19,389 nucleotides of DNA, from positions 1 to 19,389 of the forward strand of contig JBMSAU010000016.1 in the NCBI GenBank assembly GCA_049414625.1, in the 5' to 3' direction. The position numbers and the translations under genes were made by a program. The notes under the pieces are model-generated. The model searched no databases. It was not told where the DNA came from and saw only the letters and a program-made list of their open reading frames with translations. Source of the DNA: WYEG01 sp049414625. Lineage in GTDB: Bacteria; Desulfobacterota; Thermodesulfobacteria; Thermodesulfobacteriales; Thermodesulfobacteriaceae. Positions within the stretch are counted from its first letter, which is position 1, and every line of letters begins with the position of its first letter. Below, in pieces: positions 15,201 to 19,389 of the stretch.

Positions 15201-15258
15201 ATGCCTCGCTTGCGCTCGGCAAGACAGGGTAGGGGTGCCACCCCGAGCATCCTTTTTT
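15199..15258 (+). other. Predicted branched stem-loop followed by a T run
   Basis: An outer stem pairs GGATGCCTCG (15199-15208) with CGAGCATCC (15244-15252), with one bulged base. Within it lie two perfect hairpins: CTTGC / GCAAG (15209-15213 and 15219-15223, loop GCTCG) and GGGGT / ACCCC (15232-15236 and 15240-15244). TTTTTT follows at 15253-15258. This could be a folded RNA, a plus-strand terminator-like structure, or the structural form of a dispersed repeat. No plus-strand gene reads into it, so its role is unclear. Confidence 0.5.
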
Positions 15259-15370
15259 GTCACCACAAGCCGTAAGGGAAGAGGTCTCCTCTTCAAACCA
15301 TATCTAGCTAAGAAGTAAGCCCAATTTTTCCGGTCCTCTTCAAAAGCGTAAATTTTGATACGTAGGCAGT

Positions 15371-17200
15371 TTATATCTTTAACACTGCAAGGAAGGCTTC
15401 CTGAGGTATCTCAACCTCACCTATAGCCTTTAACCGTTTTTTACCTTCCTTCTGCTTTTCTAAGAGCTTTTTCTTTCTCGTTACATCTCCACCGTAGCAT
15501 TTGGCAAGAACATCTTTCCGCAGAGGTGGTATGCGTTCTCGAGCGATGACCTTGCTTCCGATTGCCGCCTGGATAACCACCTCAAAGAGCTGTCTTGGAA
15601 TGACCTCCTTTAACTTGCTTACAAGCTCTCTCCCACGGTAGTAAGCTCTATCTCGATGGACGATAAAGCTAAGGGCATCTACGGGCTGTTTGTTGATAAG
15701 GATGTCCATCTTAACAAGGTCTCCTGGTTTATAACCGATGAACTGATAATCTAAAGAAGCATAACCTCGGGAATAGCTTTTCAGCTTATCGTAGAAATCA
15801 AGAACCACTTCACTGAAAGGTAGTTCATACACCAAGAGTACTCTATCTGGGGTTAAAAACTTAATCTCCTTTTGGATGCCCCGTTTTTCTTCGCAAAGGG
15901 TGATAAGCTGCCCCAAGTACTCCTTCGGGGTATAGATTTCAGCCCGAATGTAGGGTTCATACACTTCTAAAATTTGCCCAGGGTCTGGCCAGTGTGCTGG
16001 GTTTTCTACTTCTATCTCCTTACCATTTCTTAACTTTACCTTATACTTCACCGAAGGTGCAGTGGTGATAAGATTAAGATTGAACTCCCTTTCAAGTCTT
16101 TCTTGCACAATCTCCATGTGAAGTAGTCCCTGAAAACCGCACCTAAAGCCAAAGCCAAGCGCCGCTGAAGTTTCCATTTCATAAGAAAAGGCTGGGTCGT
16201 TTAGCCAGAGTTTTTGGATAGCGTCTTTTAATGCTTCATAATCGTCGCTATTAACTGGGAAAATCCCGGCAAAGACAACGGGTTTTAACTCTTTAAAACC
16301 AGGCAAAGGAGGAGGATTTGCGTTTGCCTCAGTGATAGTATCTCCAATCCTTGCATCTCTTATCTCTTTTATTCCAGCAGCAATAAAGCCTACCTCACCA
16401 GCAACCAGGTAGTCAACCGATGTTGCCTCAGGTGCAAAAACGCCAACCTTGGTAACCTCAAAGGCTTTACCCGTAGATAAAAACTTGATCTTCTGCCCTG
16501 GATAAACCCTTCCGTCAACCACCCTAACCAAAACCACTACCCCAAGAAAGGGGTCATACCAAGAATCAAACACCAAAGCTCTAAGTGGGCCATTTCTATT
16601 TCCTTTTGGTGGAGGTATCCTTTTGACAATAGCCTCTAAAACTTCTTCAATGCCAATCCCGAGCTTTGCACTAACAAGAAGGGCATCGTCAGCTGGAAGT
16701 CCTATTATTTCTTCGATTTCTTTTTTAGTTTTCTCGATATCAGCTTGAGGTAGGTCTATCTTGTTGATAACTGGGATGATCTCTAAATTGTTTTCTAAGG
16801 CAAGATAAACATTAGCCAAGGTTTGAGCCTCTACTCCCTGCGAGGCATCAACCACAAGAAGCGCCCCTTCACAGGCAGATAGAGCTCGGGACACTTCATA
16901 GGTAAAATCCACATGTCCTGGGGTATCGATAAGGTTTAGCTGGTAAACTTCTCCATCCTTTGCTTGATAATAAAGCCTTACCGCTTGCGCCTTAATGGTA
17001 ATACCCCTCTCTCTTTCTAAGTCAAGCCTATCAAGATACTGATCCCGCATCTCTCGTTCAGATACCGCTCCAGTAAACTCAAGGATCCTATCCGCAAGCG
17101 TAGATTTTCCGTGGTCAATGTGAGCAATGATACTAAAATTCCTAATCCTCTCTTGAGGTATAGCCTTGTCTATATTTACCTTACTATTTACCTTACTCAT
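15371..17200 (-). CDS. lepA: Elongation factor 4 (LepA GTPase)
   Basis: A translational GTPase that acts on stalled or early ribosomes and can back-translocate. The start is set at ATG 17200 (609 aa, MSKVNSKVNIDKAIPQERIR); the frame continues to a TTG at 17221, adding seven hydrophobic residues that do not look conserved. Neither candidate has a clear Shine-Dalgarno. G-domain motifs: AHIDHGKST (P-loop), the RGITIK switch I threonine, DTPGHVDF, NKIDLP and SAKLG. Further on, the EF-G-like domains include MEIVQERLEREF, and the LepA-specific C-terminus has IGSKVIARERIPPLRKDV and the lysine-rich CYGGDVTRKKKLLEKQKEGKK segment. Follows the ABC permease by 48 bases on the same strand. Confidence 0.97.
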   Translation of the reverse strand: MSKVNSKVNIDKAIPQERIRNFSIIAHIDHGKSTLADRILEFTGAVSEREMRDQYLDRLDLERERGITIKAQAVRLYYQAKDGEVYQLNLIDTPGHVDFTYEVSRALSACEGALLVVDASQGVEAQTLANVYLALENNLEIIPVINKIDLPQADIEKTKKEIEEIIGLPADDALLVSAKLGIGIEEVLEAIVKRIPPPKGNRNGPLRALVFDSWYDPFLGVVVLVRVVDGRVYPGQKIKFLSTGKAFEVTKVGVFAPEATSVDYLVAGEVGFIAAGIKEIRDARIGDTITEANANPPPLPGFKELKPVVFAGIFPVNSDDYEALKDAIQKLWLNDPAFSYEMETSAALGFGFRCGFQGLLHMEIVQERLEREFNLNLITTAPSVKYKVKLRNGKEIEVENPAHWPDPGQILEVYEPYIRAEIYTPKEYLGQLITLCEEKRGIQKEIKFLTPDRVLLVYELPFSEVVLDFYDKLKSYSRGYASLDYQFIGYKPGDLVKMDILINKQPVDALSFIVHRDRAYYRGRELVSKLKEVIPRQLFEVVIQAAIGSKVIARERIPPLRKDVLAKCYGGDVTRKKKLLEKQKEGKKRLKAIGEVEIPQEAFLAVLKI

Positions 17201-17248
17201 AGCAATGTATAAAATAACCAAAAAGTCTGAAAAAACAAGGCAACTGGG

Positions 17249-18037
17249 CTATTCACCAATCTTAGTTAGCTTACCCTGAACCTTACTAAGCTTAAAGGAA
17301 TAGGTAAATATAAACACGCTTAGGATTAAGTAGACCAAGATCAAAAAATAGGCTTTAAGAAGAAATAGTAAGGGCACCTCATTCCCTTGAAAAACCATCC
17401 TCATACCTTCAAACACATAAGAAGTGGGGACGAACTTTGCAATCTCTTGAAAAAGCGGAGGAAGAACGGACACCGGATAGAATACTGCTGAAAAAGGAAG
17501 GAAAAGTAAAGCTAAAGCCCAGGCAAAAATTTCAGCTTCTTGCCCAAAATAAAGGATCAAGGCTATGGTGATAAGTCCAACAGACCAAGCAAAAAGAAGA
17601 AGGGCAAAGGTAAGGTTAAAAAGGGCAAACCCCTGAGAAAAAAAATTAAAATCAAAAATCAAGACCCCAAGAACCCCCATCAAAAAAGAGGCTAAGGCAG
17701 CCTTAAGGATGCTATAGATCAGAAGCCCTAAAACATAATCAAGGAGCGTTAAAGGTGAGGCGAAGAGATGAAGAAGATTTCTTGCCCAGACATCCTCAAG
17801 AAAGCCAACGGCAAGCCCCTGCTGAGCCCTGATCAAAATGTTCCAAAGAATAAGCGCCCCAAGAAAATGATACACAATTCCACCACCTTCCTTTTGCTGA
17901 ATATAAAGGGAGACAAAACCCCAGAGCAAAAGGTCAATGGTTGGCCAGTAGAGAAGGTCAATCCATCTGCTAACGCTATGTTTTAAAAGATAGAGATGTC
18001 TAAGAAGAATAGCAAAAATTCGCCTAAAGCTAACCAT
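17249..18037 (-). CDS. ABC-2 type transporter permease
   Basis: 262 residues with about six transmembrane segments, the single-domain ABC-2 layout. Family-like stretches include GFLEDVWARNLLHLFASPLT (about 79-98, the coupling region that contacts the ATPase) and SAVFYPVSVLPPLFQEIAKF (about 183-202), with PTSYVFEGMR after it. ABC-2 permeases usually export drugs, polysaccharide precursors or lipids; the substrate is unknown. Its first 8 bases overlap the end of the ATPase gene, so translation is probably coupled and the two make one exporter, two permease and two ATPase subunits expected. Confidence 0.88.
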   Translation of the reverse strand: MVSFRRIFAILLRHLYLLKHSVSRWIDLLYWPTIDLLLWGFVSLYIQQKEGGGIVYHFLGALILWNILIRAQQGLAVGFLEDVWARNLLHLFASPLTLLDYVLGLLIYSILKAALASFLMGVLGVLIFDFNFFSQGFALFNLTFALLLFAWSVGLITIALILYFGQEAEIFAWALALLFLPFSAVFYPVSVLPPLFQEIAKFVPTSYVFEGMRMVFQGNEVPLLFLLKAYFLILVYLILSVFIFTYSFKLSKVQGKLTKIGE

Positions 18038-18776
18038 CGCTATCTCCTAAGGAAGCGTTAGAAAAGGCTTTAAAGTAGAGATCTTCTAAGTTGTCAACTC
18101 CGTATAGCTCAAAAAGTTCCTCTAAGCCCCCGAAGGCTAATATTCTACCTTCCTTTATAAGGAGAAGCTTGTTTGCTATCTTCTCAAGCTCTGAAAGTTG
18201 ATGGGAGGTAAGAATTATGCTAAGCCCCCTTTCTTCAGCTTGTCTCTTTAAAAATTCGGCAATCTCTCGCATGTATTCTGGGTCAAGACCAGCTGTTGGC
18301 TCATCAAGGAGGAGAACCTCAGGCTCATGAAGGAAGGCTCGAGCTAAGTTTAACCTCATCATCTCTCCAGTAGAGAGGGCCCTACACAAAGCATTTTTCT
18401 TATCAGCTAACTTAAAGGTTTCCAAAACCTCATTAATCCTTCTACGGTAGTCCTTTACTTCATAAAGATGAGCAAAAACCTTTAGGTTTTCTTCCACGGT
18501 TAGAGAATAGGGAAGGCTCACATAGTTTGAAGCAAAGCCGACGCGCTTTAGAATTTCGCTTCTCTCTTTTTTAAGAGGTCTTCCAAAGTATTTTACCTCC
18601 CCCGAGGTTGGCTCGATTATTCCAAGAAGTATGTAAAGAAGGGTAGTTTTACCCGCACCATTAGGTCCAATTATCCCAAGTATATCTCCTTTAAAAAGAG
18701 AAAAAGAAACATCCTTTAAGACAGACTTTTTCCTATAGCTTTTAAACAGTCTAAGAACTTGGACAGCTGGCAGCAT
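18030..18776 (-). CDS. ABC transporter ATP-binding protein (ABC-2 exporter)
   Basis: 248 residues. Powers the adjacent permease. Motifs: Walker A GPNGAGKTT (37-45), signature ALSTGEMMRLNLARAF (133-148, STGE in place of the usual SGGQ), Walker B VLLLDEPTAGLDP (154-166, catalytic E159) and the switch histidine in TSHQ (H192). The Q-loop, usually Gln after the aromatic segment, reads FASNYVSLPYSLTVEENL, so Asn84 stands where Gln is expected. No Shine-Dalgarno is visible before the ATG at 18776, and the gene starts 52 bases after the small basic gene upstream. The permease begins within its last codons. Confidence 0.93.
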   Translation of the reverse strand: MLPAVQVLRLFKSYRKKSVLKDVSFSLFKGDILGIIGPNGAGKTTLLYILLGIIEPTSGEVKYFGRPLKKERSEILKRVGFASNYVSLPYSLTVEENLKVFAHLYEVKDYRRRINEVLETFKLADKKNALCRALSTGEMMRLNLARAFLHEPEVLLLDEPTAGLDPEYMREIAEFLKRQAEERGLSIILTSHQLSELEKIANKLLLIKEGRILAFGGLEELFELYGVDNLEDLYFKAFSNASLGDSDG

Positions 18777-18828
18777 GAAAGAGAATGAAAAAGAAGAGAA
18801 AAGAGCGTGCTATAAAAAATAAGCTCCC

Positions 18829-19065
18829 TTAGTTTGTGCTCTCTTCTTTTTGAGGTTCAATCTTTGCTTTTTCTAAACGGGCTAAAGCTTGGTCTAAGGT
18901 CATAATACCTTTGGCTACAGCATAAGCAACATAAGAGTAAACCCTTGGGTCATAGCCTTCAGGACGGGGAAAAAGTCCTTTCCTTCTTAGCTTAGCAAGC
19001 TTTTCTCTCCGCCTTCTTCTTCTCTCAATCTCCCTTTCCCTTTCTCTCTTCTTGTGGCGTGCCAT
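18829..19065 (-). CDS. Small highly basic protein, unknown function
   Basis: 78 residues. A GGGAGAGG site lies about 5-6 bases before the ATG at 19065. The first 30 residues are an Arg/Lys/Glu helix (KKREREREIERRRRRREK, then LAKLRRKG), followed by a short, more ordinary segment (RVYSYVAYAVAKGIMTLDQALARLEKAK) and an acidic tail. The pattern resembles small uncharacterised proteins with an N-terminal RE-rich/RRRRR helix in delta-like bacteria; I cannot name a function. Binding to nucleic acid or ribosome is a guess. It heads the minus-strand run ATPase - permease - lepA and has its own promoter at 19095-19122. Confidence 0.7.
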   Translation of the reverse strand: MARHKKREREREIERRRRRREKLAKLRRKGLFPRPEGYDPRVYSYVAYAVAKGIMTLDQALARLEKAKIEPQKEESTN

Positions 19066-19094
19066 CTAACCTCTCCCTTAAAATTTTTTCGCTA

Positions 19095-19122
19095 AATATA
19101 ATCCTTTATCAGGTCTTGTCAA
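19095..19122 (-). promoter_or_regulatory. Promoter for the small basic gene and probably the ABC-lepA run
   Basis: On the minus strand, a perfect TTGACA (19117-19122), a 16-base spacer, and TATATT (19095-19100). Transcription would begin near 19088, about 23 bases before the ATG at 19065. Confidence 0.62.
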
Positions 19123-19151
19123 CCAAGGTTTACCAATTGTGTCGTTACTAT

Positions 19152-19193
19152 TTTGAAATTTCACATTTAATTCCTAATTTGAAATGTCACATT
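19152..19193. repeat. Pair of 16-bp direct repeats with palindromic cores
   Basis: TTTGAAATTTCACATT (19152-19167) and TTTGAAATGTCACATT (19178-19193), one mismatch, period 26 bases. The first contains the perfect palindrome TGAAATTTCA (19154-19163); the second is TGAAATGTCA. They lie between two divergent promoters, 30 bases upstream of the minus -35 and 75 bases upstream of the plus -35. They could be operators for a dimeric regulator or a relic of an insertion-sequence end with repeated sites. Confidence 0.5.
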
Positions 19194-19200
19194 GAGAGGG

Positions 19201-19230
19201 TATCCTCCCTGTATCTTCAGGGAAGTGATA
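19201..19230 (+). other. Short hairpin upstream of the bifunctional-nuclease gene
   Basis: TCCCTG (19206-19211) pairs perfectly with CAGGGA (19218-19223) around a TATCTT loop, and TATC / GATA (19201-19204, 19227-19230) can extend the stem through an asymmetric internal loop. No T run follows on either side, so it is not an obvious terminator. Confidence 0.35.
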
Positions 19231-19267
19231 GGAAGGCGTAGTTTTAGATTAAGCCTACTTTTTCTTC

Positions 19268-19295
19268 TTGACTTTTAGGAAGAGTATCTTATGAT
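19268..19295 (+). promoter_or_regulatory. Promoter for the bifunctional-nuclease gene
   Basis: TTGACT (19268-19273), 16 bases, TATGAT (19290-19295). Transcription would begin near 19302, about 33 bases before the ATG, and the leader carries the GAGGTGG ribosome-binding site. Confidence 0.55.
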
Positions 19296-19334
19296 TTATT
19301 AAAAGGCTTAAAATTAGAAAGAGAGGTGGGAAGC

Positions 19335-19389
19335 ACATGAAGATAAAGGTGTTTATTCATGGCATAGCGGTAGACCCGGTTTCAAACAG
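19335..19389 (+). CDS. Bifunctional nuclease-family protein (DUF151), N-terminal fragment
   Basis: Only the first 17-18 codons lie in the window (MKIKVFIHGIAVDPVSN), preceded by GAGGTGG 8-9 bases before the ATG. The VxIHGIAxDPVSN opening matches the N-terminal strand of the DUF151/bifunctional nuclease fold (usually V.V.GI.LDPVS..P). Proteins of this family, known from plants and Thermotoga, have RNase and DNase activity; the bacterial role is uncertain. The gene is cut by the right edge, so no catalytic residue can be checked. Confidence 0.6.

Larger units (their letters stand above)
15026..15370. other. GC-rich intergenic region between lepA and lepB
   Basis: 345 bp without a credible gene. 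A 63-codon frame on the minus strand (15105-15296) reads like translated repeat, with Arg/Pro/Ser/His-rich composition unlike its neighbours. The middle (15113-15260) is clearly richer in G and C than the surroundings and holds the repeats and stem-loops listed separately. The flanks are AT-rich. Confidence 0.6.

Noticed and set aside
15105..15296. 63-residue open frame between lepB and lepA
   Set aside because: Its peptide is a translation of the GC-rich tandem and stem-loop repeats, without a ribosome-binding site or family resemblance.

Overview
The window looks like a piece of chromosome from a thermophilic, anaerobic, sulfur-metabolising bacterium, most likely in or near the Thermodesulfobacteria. 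This is inference from several signs: an AT-leaning sequence, Lys/Glu/Arg-rich and Gln-poor proteins, a siroheme decarboxylase of the alternative (Ahb) heme route typical of sulfate reducers, a TauE/SafE-type anion exporter, and an acyl-CoA dehydrogenase/ETF cluster. Nearly all of it is compact core genome. No CRISPR array, intact transposase, rRNA or tRNA was seen.

Layout. (1) 1-1721: the 3' end of argB, then a gene-poor accessory patch. It holds a decayed coding remnant that may be the tail of a DNA methyltransferase, two small secreted proteins of unknown function with good ribosome-binding sites, and a perfect 18-bp inverted repeat (300-317 / 1652-1669) that brackets both small genes and ends next to the dnaG promoter. 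(2) 1722-5858 (+): dnaG, rpoD and a fused AhbA-AhbB siroheme decarboxylase, tightly packed (11-nt gap, then 11-nt overlap). (3) 5868-8090 (-): an M48 metalloprotease with TPR repeats followed by a TauE/SafE permease. (4) 8168-8638 (+): a Mut7-C-type nuclease-like protein, convergent with (5) 8635-11630 (-): acyl-CoA dehydrogenase, etfB, etfA, driven by a near-consensus promoter at 11692-11720. (6) 11744-14396 (+): a TtuA-like tRNA thiolase fused to a rhodanese, followed by a PhoU-DUF47 fusion. (7) 14417-19065 (-): a small basic protein, ABC ATPase, ABC-2 permease, lepA and lepB; a GC-rich repeat with predicted branched structure separates lepA from lepB. (8) 19335-end (+): the start of a bifunctional-nuclease (DUF151) gene, with repeated palindromic sites upstream.

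How the genes work together: replication priming, housekeeping sigma factor and heme synthesis share one unit; acyl-CoA dehydrogenase passes electrons to the adjacent ETF; the thiolase-rhodanese fusion probably carries its own sulfur supply; lepA (translation) and lepB (secretion) are the classic pair. The strongest candidates for something undescribed are the inverted-repeat island with its two secreted proteins, the thiolase-rhodanese fusion next to a PhoU-DUF47 fusion, and the lepA-lepB structured repeat.
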